Shown here in pieces: positions 24,076-35,745 of a DNA stretch of 64,000 bases. A model generated the notes under the pieces. It was not told where the DNA came from. It was given only the letters and a program-made list of their open reading frames with translations, and searched no databases. The position numbers and the translations under genes were made by a program. The first letter of the stretch is position 1, and every line of letters begins with the position of its first letter. This DNA comes from Seriola aureovittata (lineage: Eukaryota > Chordata > Actinopteri > Carangiformes > Carangidae): the NCBI RefSeq assembly GCF_021018895.1, contig NC_079375.1, positions 22,450,975-22,514,974 of the forward strand, given 5' to 3'.

Positions 24076-27046
24076 CACCCAGGGTAATGCCATTACCGCA
24101 GCTCTCCCCAAAGGTGCACGGTATAATGTGAAAGGCTGTGACACAGATCAGGACGTTACAGAAATGACTTAACTCTGCTCTGAGTGAAAGTTCGGCCTTG
24201 AAAATGGTGTGAAAGATAAAAGAATTGAAGAATAAAAGCGTTTTATTTTTTATTTTTTATATATTCCTGCTTCAGTGCTTCAAAGAACCTCACGCTGACA
24301 GAACCTCCCACACAAAAAAATTTTATAAATTTGTGCTCAGCTGGCGTCAGTACCATGTTGATATTCTGCCCTGCATCCCGCCACCTGCCCCAGGCTTGTT
24401 AACAAGGTGCCCGTGGCAATGATTGCCTGGCCATCAAACTCCCAGCTGATAAGTTCCTCTGGGAGAGAGAGGAGCTCTGTCATTGAATTCACCCCAATCA
24501 CCTCCTCATGCTGTACATTCGAGATAACGCGCCGCCGAACCCAGCCTCTCATCCGCTATAATGGCCTGTGTGACGCTTATATATAACTTATTCTGTAAAA
24601 TCTGTCCAACGTTTTGCAGCCGGTCTTGCATAACTCGTGGATATATCCCGTTCGCAGCATTTTATTTCATTTGACGACCGGATTTACATTCACAATTATG
24701 GTGTTGTAGCCTGTCGTCAAGATGGTAGCCAGCGAGACACCTGTCACTTCCAATGTTGCGAGGCCGAGGACGGAGATTGGCTGATTGATTGAAGCTTCAA
24801 AGTGCACAGAGGGTGAGGGACGCAGTGACAGGGCCGTGATTGACACGGATGAGAGAGAGGAAAAGAGGATATAGGAACGAGCAGCTGAGAGGACAGGATG
24901 CTAAAACAATAGTGAGTGAAAGAGAAGGGATAGAGGGAGATTTAGGGAGATAGATAGAGACAGGTGGCGAGTGGGAGAGGTGGGAAAAAGAGAGTGCAGA
25001 GGAGGGGGGGGTGGATAATCTTTTTTTTTTTTTAAATTCTGTTCATCAAAAGGATTTGCTTATAGACAGAGAGGCTGAGAGAGAGGAAGCTGAGGACGTT
25101 GAGGAGAAGCTGAGAGAAGAGAAGGGTGAAGAGTATTCCAGGAGGAACATCCCATCTTCAGTCATGCCCCAGTGAATATGCTGACAGGGTCTGTCTGCGC
25201 CACAGCGGAGCATGTGTCAGACACCCAGGAAAACCACAGCACGCTGCACAGGACGAGATCAAAGTGGCACCGCGTAACCCGCAACACACAAGTTTCACAA
25301 AATACGTAAAACACTGGAAACAGAGTTTTTTACAGAGTTTGATAGTTTTGTCCGCAGGAAAGTGGAATTTAAAGGGGCAGTGCACCAACTATTCATCATT
25401 TATAAATATTATTCAGCCTGTTAAAAACAGTTGTATAATGTTTCCTCATAATGAACATTATCTCAAAGCACGTTACAGGTTATTATAGAGAGAAACCCAA
25501 CAGTTCCCCAAGGCAAGACACACGGACACCATTCTTCCAAAAGATATCCCCTCATTTGGTGTTTTGGATGAAACCATACCAGCAAAATGACCCCAACAAC
25601 AGACCGACAGATCCCCCCCCCACTGCAGGCGTCAGACATCCAGGCCGTTGCACTCGCCCACTTGTTGAGGATATGGAGAAGGACTCAGCTGACCATATCA
25701 CTTTTCTCCACATCTCCAGATGAGTGCAGATGGTTTTTGGCACCAGTGACCTCTCAAATGTGCATCCATCTTTGTAATAAGGGGTTTATGTGTTGCAACT
25801 CTACTATAATATCCCTCTCTATGTAACTGTGGACGATCGCCTCACTGCATCGAACGTCCTCGCTCACCTGAGGAAGAGCTGCTCATCTGTTTTTCTTACA
25901 TATCGCGTCACATGTTCCAGCTCTGTGTAGGCCTACTCATGTCTTCCCCATAGATCTGAACGCAGATGTAACTTTAGCCACTGTTCCTACTGAAACACGA
26001 GCCGGTTGAGAAGTCTGTGTGACTGGAGCTCCTGTCAGCCCGTGCCCCAACAATGAACCCTCTCTCAGTCACTTAGATCTTTCCCTTGCGCCTGCTCAGC
26101 ATTTTCATACGTGCCGCATAGAGCATGACTTATTCATGTTATCCCTTTAATTTGTGTCCTGTATGAACGTTACCGTGTGAGTACGTGGAGTTTAAAAGAT
26201 GTGGGCGTTTACCGGGCAGAGGGTATTTCTAGTGAAAAACACTGTTGCGTTGCATTGTGGGGAATGTAGGATGCAGTCTTTCCGAGGGACTGAGAGTATT
26301 TTGGAGTTTTCTGAATCAAACATGCGCAAACGGTTTTTGTGTTAATTCAGTCTGGCAAATCGTCACGCTATGAACTTGTCAGACGTGGAGGCCGATGGTA
26401 CTGAAACACTACTGAAGTGCGCCTGCTCTCATCTTTTAAAACAAGCACACTGATTGATATCTGACATTTTGAGTTGGCATAGGATTTCCACTTGAGGCCT
26501 CGAGTGCATGAGAGACACGCCAAGGAAACCTTTTAGATCGCTCGAAAAGGCGCCGCGCACAACAAAGTGCATCTGCATCTACGGCTTGCATCTGTATTGA
26601 CATTCAAACCGACTGATCAAAGCACAATATTAATCCAGCTAATTAATCACACATCAAAGCCATATGAAGCTAGTTTCATATCCTAGCCGGCCCCTTCTTG
26701 CACTGCAGTCAGAAATCCTTGACAGTCGCTCTCACTAATAAATGCTCAGAGCGATTTCTAATAGCGTTATCCTATCTTTTTTTTTTTTCCATGTAGAATA
26801 GTATGATGATAACTTTGTCCCTGTCTGTCTAATAGATGTAAGAAAAAACACTTGGGTCATTATGAAGGTATAAATGGATGTGTGTTCTGGGCCCAAAAAG
26901 CCCTGTGAAAATGTGATTGCCGCTCTGTTAAAAGGTCTGTCCTGTCTGCTCGTCTGTGAGTTCTACCTGTCTGTGCCGCTCCACTTTTAATTAACGCAGC
27001 GCAATGATTAAAGTTTTAACTTAATTATCTTTATCTTTTCTCTCAG
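24076..27046. other. Non-coding stretch before the start-codon exon
   Basis: No gene is seen. 24340-24550 is complex sequence without repeats, and the 71-codon - strand frame across it has no known domain; it is noted as a CNE candidate. 24840-25015 is GA-rich with a T13 run near 25020. 26640-26790 is TAAT-rich and could be regulatory. The stretch ends in the pyrimidine-rich acceptor at 27031-27046 (tttatcttttctctcag). Confidence 0.45.
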
Positions 27047-27351
27047 GGTGTTCAACCCTCTGTGGAAAACTGAATGAGACGCTTCGCAAGAGGAGCGGGG
27101 AAAAAAACAGCAGCGAGCGGCTTGGTGAGATAGAGGGAGATATTAGGCAGCGTGGAAAAAAAAAAACCAGAAGAGGAGGAGTGACTGACACCTGCCCTCC
27201 AGCTCAGTGTGAAGGGCACAGAATGGGAGAGTGAGAGGAGGGGGGCATTAAGAAAAGAGGCAAAACAGAGGGGAGAATGAAGACAACTGGAAAACAAGGC
27301 CTGCCTCACAGCAAACCTCTCTTAAATTAGGACATCTCGCCACAAGACAAG
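27047..27351 (+). other. cdh24: End of 5' UTR in the start-codon exon, with three upstream ORFs
   Basis: A good acceptor (tatcttttctctcag, AG at 27045-27046) marks the probable exon start, matching the type II cadherin plan in which the first exon is non-coding. The 305-base leader contains three upstream ATGs, each with its own stop: 27074-27133 (19 codons plus stop), 27223-27234 (MGE) and 27277-27330 (17 codons plus stop). The last two are in frame with the main start, so the TAG at 27328 shows the protein cannot begin further upstream. These uORFs could lower translation of the main frame. The exact transcript start is unknown. Confidence 0.55.
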
Positions 27352-28860
27352 ATGATTACCAGAAATCTGCTTCTACTGGTTTCCCTGTGCCTGTGGGAGG
27401 GGCTCGCGGGAAACGCCTCGGCCAGTAAGATCCTACGGAGGAGAGGAGTGGGCGGATCGCACATGGTGAGAGCTGCGGACCAACGGGATGCGAGCGTGGA
27501 TGCAAACGCAATGCCAGTGGTGACTCTTAGGAACCTGATTAATCGTGAGCCGGCAGGTGACGCCGGGTCTTTTTCTTATTCCAAGATGTCGCCGAATCGT
27601 GGCGCTCCATCTGTGGCGAACAAGGAGAGGCAAGCTTTCAAGCCCAAGCGCGAGGTCGACTCTGTCAGTAAGAAAGAAACGACTCCGCGCGTTTTAGCCA
27701 ACAACAAGGAGTTAAACCAGGATGTGAAGAAGGTAAAGAACAACACCAAGAGTGCTGAGTCCATCAAGACAGGGACGACGTTCACAATCCATCACAAACC
27801 CGATCTACACTCCAATAAAACCAGGTTTAAATCAGGCTCTAGATCCAGGAGCAGACCTGATTTGAACGTCCATACCACAGGTGTGCCAGGGAAAGGATTC
27901 AGCATAGAGTCAAACCGAAAGCTGAACCTCACCGGCAGCTACGGCGTCCTGAAGCTGCTGTCAAAAGAGAACTTAGTCAGGATCGTCAATTCCCAAATGC
28001 AGAGCGTTCCCGGCTTGAACTTTCCGAGCAAGGGCAGCCGGAGCAGGAAGAGAGATTTGATTGACGTTAATCACGGACAGTTAGAGGCTCAGAAAATGCC
28101 CAGACAAGATACTGCTGTCACTCAGCCTCATACTGGATTTGATAATCAGACTGCATTTCCTTATGTAAGCCCCGTCACCACTCCAGATCTTAATCGAGAC
28201 CAGGGCGCTGACACTCGTATTAATCCGCTAAGCGAAGTCAAGCCATCTTTAAGTAAAGGGCAGGACAACTTAGGAATGCGGGGTTCAGATAATGGAGATA
28301 GCAAGAGCAAACACCTCGTGCGTGTTCTGTCAACACCTCGCAGCGAGGTCAGTCTCGGCCCCGAGGAAGACGTAGTGATCAGCCAAACGCAACCACCATT
28401 TATATCGGCAAAGCATCTCCCCCTGTACGTTCCCTCTGAAACAAACGATTCTCCTCCGTCTGTGCTGACAATGCAGCACCTGGGATTAAGACTGGGGAAC
28501 AGAGCAGCAGATTCCCGCAGAGACCCATTAACGGAGTCGGTTCACACCGCTCAAACAGAACTCAGCACGGCTCAGTACCCCGCAGATGAAGACAAGAAGC
28601 TTGTCAACAGCAGTCACGTCCTGAAGCTCCACCCAGCTCCCGAATGGAGCCGCGACGCTAAAGACGCCGGGATGCAAGCTGTCGTCCCCGACGACGGGAA
28701 GGGCCTCGTGTTTGAAGAAGCTGAGTCAGAGGTGAAGGAGGAGGTGCGTGACCGCGCGCAGGGGAGGGGGCCGCGCTCTCGCAGCAGGAGGAGCTGGATC
28801 TGGAACCAGTTCTTCGTGATCGAAGAATACGCCGGGCCTGAACCTGTGCTCATCGGACGG
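27352..28860 (+). CDS. cdh24: Cadherin-24-like type II cadherin, first coding exon: signal peptide, very long propeptide, start of EC1
   Basis: This exon encodes residues 1-503 in an unbroken frame, ends in phase 0 and is followed by GTAAGG. The start ATG has A at -3 and opens a signal peptide (hydrophobic core LLLLVSLCLW at residues 6-15; cleavage likely after G20 or A24). Residues 25-480 are a basic, Ser/Pro-rich, cysteine-free region with NXS/T sequons at 130, 155, 192, 265, 365 and 419, and basic cleavage-type sites at 29-31 (RRR), 97-100 (KPKR) and 230-234 (RSRKR). The site RSRR (477-480) precedes mature S481-W-I-W-N-Q-F-F, with the W2 and W4 docking residues of type II cadherins and the calcium-ligand EE at mature 11-12. 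The mature start matches cadherin-24 best. The propeptide is roughly ten times or more the usual length. Paralogue (a or b) cannot be assigned. Confidence 0.9.
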
Positions 28861-29480
28861 GTAAGGAAAAAGAAAAACTTCTTTCATACTCTAGTCTGTC
28901 ACGTGGCTTATTTAACCATAGCTTCTCCACACAGGTACACAGCTTGTGGTTAGTGTAATTTAAGCGCACAGTCGCGCTCAGAGTTTTTCTGTGCAGTGCT
29001 ATGAACTTACAATTGGAATTGATTTACAATCACTCCATTGCGATGTGGTGCGTTCCAGGTAGCCGTAAAGACTCCAATGAATCAATGGTGAACTGAGGCG
29101 CAGCGAAAAGCCTCAGCTCCCGTCTGCCCATGGGGCAAGTCATGATCACTACCAATCTGCCCCCGCCAATGGGAATTGACATATCCCGGAGAATTAATAG
29201 CTTTACTTTTTCCTCCTACCATTGATCCTCCCCCCAAGGCAGAAAGCAAGAGTAGTCCGAGTGCTCCCTCATTTCACTGTAGATCAGATCTGTCAGCTCT
29301 CTTCCCTCATGGTCAGAGGTCCCGCTAATGCTGTTTCATTCGGACTGATTTACACTTGGTTTGACAGGATTTATCACCGCATTCTCCCTCAGCACAACAC
29401 ACACAGGGCTGTAGGCCTATTGCTCTGCTATGTAATTTATTAGACACTGGGCATGTCTCACCGCCAGTGCCCAACACACA

Positions 29481-29518
29481 CTCCCTCCCTCCCTCCCTCT
29501 CTCCCTCCCTCCCTCCTC
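29481..29518. repeat. (CCCT)n simple repeat
   Basis: Tetranucleotide CCCT/CTCC units, slightly interrupted, within the first visible intron. The complementary strand is a G-rich GGGA array. Confidence 0.85.
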
Positions 29519-29758
29519 CTTTGAAAGAGTGAGCAGATGAGCGTGGAGGAGGTCACGTTGACTGGACAGAAGGTGTCTCGCAGCCCCGCACTGTAATGGC
29601 TGCGCTCTCAGTCCTCAGCATGTGCCAACTGTCTCAGTACCCAGCTGCGGTAGATGAGCTAATTTATAAGCCTGTGTGGCCAGTTTGCTGAGCAAATGAA
29701 TAGTAATGATCCCTGCGTGACTGCTGCAGGCTGTTGGAAGCCACAGAGTAAGAAGCGT

Positions 29759-29782
29759 TTGTGTGTGTGTGTGTGTGTGTGT
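29759..29782. repeat. (TG)n microsatellite
   Basis: About 11-12 uninterrupted GT/TG units in the first visible intron. A similar array stands at 30247-30271. Confidence 0.9.
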
Positions 29783-30639
29783 CTCAAAGTTGGGCTGGTA
29801 GTTAAGAGCTTCAGCTCAGCGGGAGGTGTCTCACACTCGATAGACCAAATGGCCCAAATTGCTTTGTGTTTTTAGATTTTAATATCCAGGTGCACACAGA
29901 TGGGCAGAGCTCTGCAGCGCTTCGTATACAGTCTCCTTGAGTGCATCGATGATTAGCCAATATTCAATTTGCCTGTTCTTTTTTTTTTTTCGCCTTTGCT
30001 CTATAACTGATGATGCTCTGAAGTGAATGCGACGAGCCACTGTTAGTGGCCATGGAGAAGATGCAAGAGCTAATGGTTCAGCTTACAGATGGCGCTGCAT
30101 GTAAAGCCATTAGTGCCAATCTGCTGTGTCAAGCAGGTATTTATGCCAGCACATTGTATGGCACTCAAGGAGGGAACAACGCCAGGCCACACACATGCCC
30201 ATATGATAGTGCTGACACTTGGAGTACACCCAGAACGCTATTGTGGCTGTGTGTGTGTGTGTGTGTGTGTGCTGGGCTAGAGATGCGTATGATTAGTACC
30301 CTACTGTATTAGACAGTGACGGCACACATGAATAATGCTCTTATAGATCTTAATACGCTTATGAATTTTTAATCTCCTGCTCTGCTCCAGTGTAGGCCGG
30401 TGCTATAGGTAGAGAGAGATCAATGCGGACACGCTTCCTTGTTTTTTTCGCCTCTCGGGGACCTGATTGTGCTTTAATAGAGAGAGCTGGGATGGAGAGC
30501 GTGAAGAAATTGACTGTACAGGCCAGAACAGCTCCACCTGCCAGATCCAGCTCAGTCCAAATTCAGGCTAAATCAGCTGCAGCCACAGTTGCCTGTGACT
30601 CACAACACGTGTCTCTCCTTCGAGTCGACTGTACCGCGT

Positions 30640-30674
30640 TCACATTCACATTCACATTCACACACAAACACACA
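30640..30674. repeat. (CACATT)n short tandem repeat grading into CA
   Basis: Three to four copies of the hexamer CACATT, then CACACAAACACACACA. A (TG) array follows at about 30758-30779. Confidence 0.8.
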
Positions 30675-31227
30675 CACAAACCATGTATATCTGGAGGTGT
30701 GATTCTTTAACTGTGGCCTCTTTAAAAATCCACCGCAACTCTGATTCGTGTTGTTTTTGTGTGTGTGTGTGTGTGTGTGATCTCGGACAGTTTGGTCTGG
30801 ATAAATCTCTACTAAAGCTGGAAACAAGAGCCAAGACTCTAATCTGTGATGTCAATGGGAGACAAAGGCTCTGCTGCTAAACTGATAATGAATTACGGGC
30901 CAACTTTGTGGACACAGTGGCAGCACCCAGTGTAATTTTTCTAGGGATATTTATAAGTACTTCCTCTGATTTCAGACTGTTAGAAGACTTATCAAAAACA
31001 GCTCATTGTGTATTTAGAACAAGCAGCTGGTTTGTTAGCAGTTGTTAATTGGCTGCTGTTGGAGTGGCCATTGAAACGTCTTTATGCTGTCAGAGATCTA
31101 AGTTTATATTCACTCGAGCATCTTGCTTTTGGAGAGTCGTTCAGGTTCACAAGAGTTGCCAAAAAGGACAAGAAACACTCTTGAGTAGTGAATTGTCTGA
31201 CTCAGTTTCCTGCTCTCGATCAACACA

Positions 31228-31245
31228 CTCTCTCTCTCTCTCTCA

Positions 31246-31287
<42 letters not shown>
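31228..31287. repeat. Compound (TC)n(AC)n microsatellite
   Basis: TC units run from 31228 to 31244, followed by a short CTCAC transition and an AC array to 31287. Confidence 0.93.
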
Positions 31288-31289
<2 letters not shown>

Positions 31290-32314
31290 GGCTTTGCAGA
31301 CGATGCCATGTTACTATATTTTCTCACGCTGGAGTGTGTCTGCCCCGTGATAATTGTGAATTTAATTGATGCTGTCACATGGTCTGTAATGGGGTTTCAA
31401 GTGATTGCAGAGGCAGTGCGAAAGAAACACAGATTTTTCTTGAGGAGAAAAGGCGCCTCAGCAGAGCTGGGATTAGGAAAAAAACACCCCTTTCTGATTA
31501 GCTTTTTCTTCCCCCCCTCACTCTCCTCTTGAAATGCAAACTCGCTGAGACTTGTGTGGGGAGAAAACGTGACATATATAGTCGCTTCTTCCTCTCTGTG
31601 AGGAAATTCCAGCGTCTCTATCTCGCCCTGTTTCACCTTTTTATAACAACGCAAGTGCAGGAGCTACCTGGCAAGTCGGCGACACATGCATATGTAATTT
31701 ATCAGCGCAACAGGAAATGGACTTAGGCTATCATCATCATTAGCATATCATTAACATCAGCATGAACATACATAATTCATAGTTAGTGAAATGTGCCTGT
31801 ATTACACAATTAACATTATAGTCTTTGCCACACATGACACTCACTCTGCAGCACGGTGTGAATATAAAATATGTAGATGTCAATTTGAAGCAGTAATTAA
31901 ATACTTTCAGGTTGTGACACGGCGAACAATACCAACCAATTCTCCGAGTAGCACATACTTAGCTTTCGTATTATGTGGAATCATTCATTAACATTCACTG
32001 CTGAAAATTGCTCTGCAAAATGAAGTTAAAGGATTCCTCCTGCCCAAGGCCCTCTAAAGATGTATAAATAACACGGTTATTGACCGTTCTGTTATTGATA
32101 ACTCCTGTGCCTCTGCGTGGCGCCTCTGGGTGCAACGTGTGCACACATGATATTGCGAAAGCGCTCGCAGGAAGTTGGCGGTGTGATGCAAAGCGAGAGG
32201 GAGGCTGTCACAGGAAGTTTAGTGCTGGTGTTTGAAACTGTGTACGTGTGCGTGCACACAGTGTTCGTCTATGACTCTCATTCTAGCAAAGCCCGTTCCT
32301 CATTAGCTACGTGC

Positions 32315-32640
32315 CAGTGGTGGAAGGTTATTAAGTTCATTTAATCAAGTGCAATTTTTGAGGTACAGCGCTTTTACTTAACTCGTATTTCTATTTCATG
32401 TGACTTTATTCTTCTACTCCAGTGCATTCATTTCAAAGCTATAGTTACCTTACATACAAAACATATCAACAAATACAATATGATGCATGTTTGTATATTA
32501 AACTACCCAGCAATATATACATTCAACAACACGTACAGGTGATTATTTTTATGATAATAATACACTATTATTATACATATGATCATATGATACTGAAAGA
32601 GGACATTCAGGATACTGAGTGTGGTTCTGATCTTTTATAG
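32315..32640 (+). mobile_element. hAT-like repeat, 5' portion
   Basis: It starts CAGTGGTGGAAGG and continues with 'aatttttgaggtacagcg', 'cttttacttaactcg' and 'cttctactccagtgcattc', an order I recognise from a very common fish repeat whose ends are CAGTGGTGGAAG. The probable other end lies at 33841-33925, so the two parts may be one old element broken by later insertions. No transposase frame remains. Confidence 0.5.
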
Positions 32641-33379
32641 ACACTTTAAAGATGCACCCCACATGAATTTTATAACACATCAATCAAACTGTGAAAACAG
32701 CTGTAAAAAAAAAAAAAAAAAAATCCATGTCTATGGAAGAACTTTCTTAAAGCCTGAGAAAATAACTCAGCTTGGGCTTGAGACCTCAAATTTTATCAGG
32801 ACGTCTGTGATATAGACTTGGGACACTAAACACATTAACCAAAGACATTGTAAAGTTGCATCATGGGAAGTGTAGTATCTGTACCCAGTCTTTTTAAAGC
32901 TTGACTAGAGTAGGGATAATTCATCCTCTGCTGCAATGATTTTGACCACTCCCTTTTTTTTCTTTTGCAACTTTATGGAAATGACTATATATGACTCAAT
33001 TGCTGGATTACCCCTTTAAACTTATAATCTTTTAACATTTTGATAATATCAAAGCTAGTTGTTTGATGTTGTTTATGGCTGACATTTCTCCTGCTATAGG
33101 CATTAGAGGATTTACTCAACAACACAAGGAATTCAAAGGAAACAACTCATGCACACACCGGAGCAAATTCACACAAACTCAGAGCATTTTATTAAGATCT
33201 CAAGTTGAGTAGGTTTTCAAAGAGCATTTTGTGCCCCCAGTGATTGATAAATGTGTCATTTTCAAATGGCACGCTGGGAGTTACCAGCAGTAACCACAGG
33301 TTTCACCTCAATCAACCACAACTGAAATCTTATAACTTTAAGTAAATGCTCAAAGTCATATTTTTATACATTTACTTAA
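32641..33379. other. Non-coding, repeat-rich stretch
   Basis: It contains an A19 run near 32705 and AT-rich sequence of unclear origin, possibly the decayed interior of the flanking hAT-like element. No gene is seen. Confidence 0.4.
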
Positions 33380-33838
33380 AGGTCCCACATATTTTACACG
33401 GATGTTATATTTGTGGTTTTAAGAACCAGAAAACATCTCAATGTAGTTTTATTCCTCTCCTCTCTCAGGCTTCTCTTTGGAGCTCTAGTAACAACAGGTC
33501 GGTGAGCCAATCAGAAGAGAGGATCTGAGCCTCTCTTCTGATTGGCTCACTGTTTTCTGAGTGATCTAATAAAAAAAATAGCAGATTTCAGCTAAAACAC
33601 TCAGAGAAACCAAATCCTGCAATGTTGAACAGTGGGCGGGGCTTGGTGAATGGCTGAGAGCGGCGACGGCTTTGTTGTGTGACATCACAAAATTACAGAA
33701 GTCCTGACGGTTTGTCTTTTTTCAGGCCGAGTTTCTGAATACAGGCTGTGTGCATTTCTCTGTGTATTAATATAGAACCTAGATCTGCTTTAAAATCAAA
33801 AAAGACATGGACATCTACTGTTATACAATATGGTACCT
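33380..33838 (+). mobile_element. TTAA-flanked MITE, copy 2
   Basis: Same family and orientation as 4427-4891. It starts AGGTCCCACATATTTTACAC directly after TTAA (33376-33379) and ends ACAATATGGTACCT; the right TTAA has decayed. The internal hairpin is intact: AGCCAATCAGAAGAGAGG pairs with CCTCTCTTCTGATTGGCT across a short loop (about 33505-33549). The GC box and TGACATCAC are also present. It appears inserted between two hAT-like fragments. Confidence 0.8.
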
Positions 33839-33840
33839 TG

Positions 33841-33925
33841 AAGAAAAATATTCTTTCTATTGCAACTTTTACGTAGGTGAAAGATACTTCTAAAAAAGAT
33901 ACTTCTTCCTCTGCTGCTGTAATCT
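33841..33925 (+). mobile_element. Possible 3' end of the hAT-like element
   Basis: The string 'attgcaacttttacgtaggt', then 'gaaagatacttct' and 'cttcttcctctgctg', resembles the usual right end of the CAGTGGTGGAAG family. The match is degraded. Confidence 0.3.
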
Positions 33926-35714
33926 CCTATCATGACTTGAAATGAGGGTGACCTACATATTTATGTCAAAAAACTGGTAAAAATCCACACTGTGTTTGCA
34001 CACGAACACATCACAGAACGCACATACTTGTAAGTCCTGCTTCAAAGTCATAGATAATGTTACTGAGATAAAAGTGTCCTTTATGAAACTGAGAGAAGGA
34101 GAGAGTAGAGCGGCACAGAGTCACAAAAGATAAAAAATGAAACATAAGATCAACGTGTGACTGTGCCAACAGGAGGGCAGCACTATCTGTAAACACACAC
34201 GCACCTTCTGACAAAGAACTCATCAATAATAATTAAAAAAATGCCCCCCTTGCAAACAGTTCTGTGTGTTCACGTGCTTCCACTCTTACTCTCCCTGTAG
34301 AAATCATTTAGCCTGCGGGTCCGAGCACAGCAGGGGTGAGACAGCAATTAGAGAGTGAGACTACAGTGTTGGAGGGAGGGAGGGAGGGAGGAGAGAGGAG
34401 GGGGATAACAAGACAGCGGAGAGAAGAGAGCAAGAGTGTCATGCAGGACCAAGGAGGGATGATGCAGAAGAAGAGGGGTAAAACCAGAGAGATTAAAAAA
34501 AAGAGAGAGGGATGTTCAGTACAGTGAGGGCAGCGTTAATAGCATGTGGATATACAGAGGATGGATATGAGGGAAAAAGTGAGTGGTTGAAAGTGAGGAA
34601 AGGTTAATGGCTTACAATTGGAAGAGAGGGAGAACGTGTGAGGCAGTTAGAGGAAAAAGAGAGGAGGAGAAGGAGTGAGAGATCACACACGTTTCTAAAG
34701 CTGACCTCACAGCCCATAAAGGCCTGAAGCGAGCTGAAGAAAGGAAGACCGGAGAGAGAGAGAGAGAGAGAGAGGGTTATGAAAAGAGGCAGCTGGGAAT
34801 CAGGGGCATCAGCGCAGGAACAGGCAGGGTTTACACGGAGGGAAATACAAGAGAGTAAGGGAGAGAGAGTGAGAGAATGGAGAAAGCAGTTAAATACCAT
34901 GTTATTTCAAGCCCCTGTGGAGGCCACATTCAAATGTGCCTCAGTGCTGAGTGGGTGCAGGATCACATAGAGAAAATAATAGACGGGATGACTGAGGGAA
35001 CAAGGCTAGAAGGGGAAAAGAAGAGGATGAAAAGAGGAGAATCTGTGGAGTCTATTAAAGATGGAATTCAAAGGAAACACAGGCTTCCTTTCTCTTCTTT
35101 ACTTCCAATCTTCCTTCTCTCTTTATACCCCCGTGTTTCATCTTGGGATAATGTTGAACAAATCAGCAAAGCGAGCATCTGAATTTAAAGCATCATTCCC
35201 CCAGATGTGAGAATGGCACAATTTTTATCTCTGAGAGTATATGAACCTCTTAGAATACATCTGCGCCTTTTTCAAGTTGAAATAAAAATGCTGTTGTAGA
35301 TAACCCTGGAAATGCAGCTTGGTATGTGTGTGTAACCTCAACAACCCAGGGTAATGTAGTAACAGAAAATAAAGTGCAAATTGGAGTTGGAGCGTGGAAT
35401 TATCACCTGAGGTTAACCCTTCAAGGTTAGCCGTGTCAGTGGAGGGAAATACAGTGCGTTTCTAGCCAGTGAGCATTAATGTGACATAGGGAGTATGTGA
35501 AGTGAAGAGGCTTTTTGCAGGAGCTGAATTCATGATTATGCATAGCCCAGTATGAGCTCTGTGACCGTGACCTTGAGCTAATATTTATGCGTTGGCCACT
35601 TCTCTCTGTGGCCCTGAAGGAGCTTGTGAGTCAGGGAGCGGAGGGCATGGACGAGCGAGGAGGGCAGAGGATGCGAAAGAGGAGAAGTAGTCATGTGACA
35701 CAGAGAGAAAGAGA

Positions 35715-35745
<31 letters not shown>

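Noticed and set aside
24337..24552. A 71-codon - strand frame with protein-like composition
   Set aside because: No domain recognised, no splice pair and no neighbouring exon on that strand. I kept the region only as a possible conserved element.
28614..28853. - strand frame opposite the end of the first coding exon
   Set aside because: It is the antisense shadow of the propeptide coding sequence.
29222..29443. 73-codon frame downstream of the first coding exon as an extra cadherin exon
   Set aside because: It has no cadherin motif and no acceptor or donor in phase 0, and the EC1 sequence joins without a gap from 28860 to 45863.
30080..30110. CTCF-like core (cagatggcgctg) in the large intron
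   Set aside because: Only the AGATGGCGC half fits the consensus; the upstream half does not. One short match is expected by chance in a window this long.
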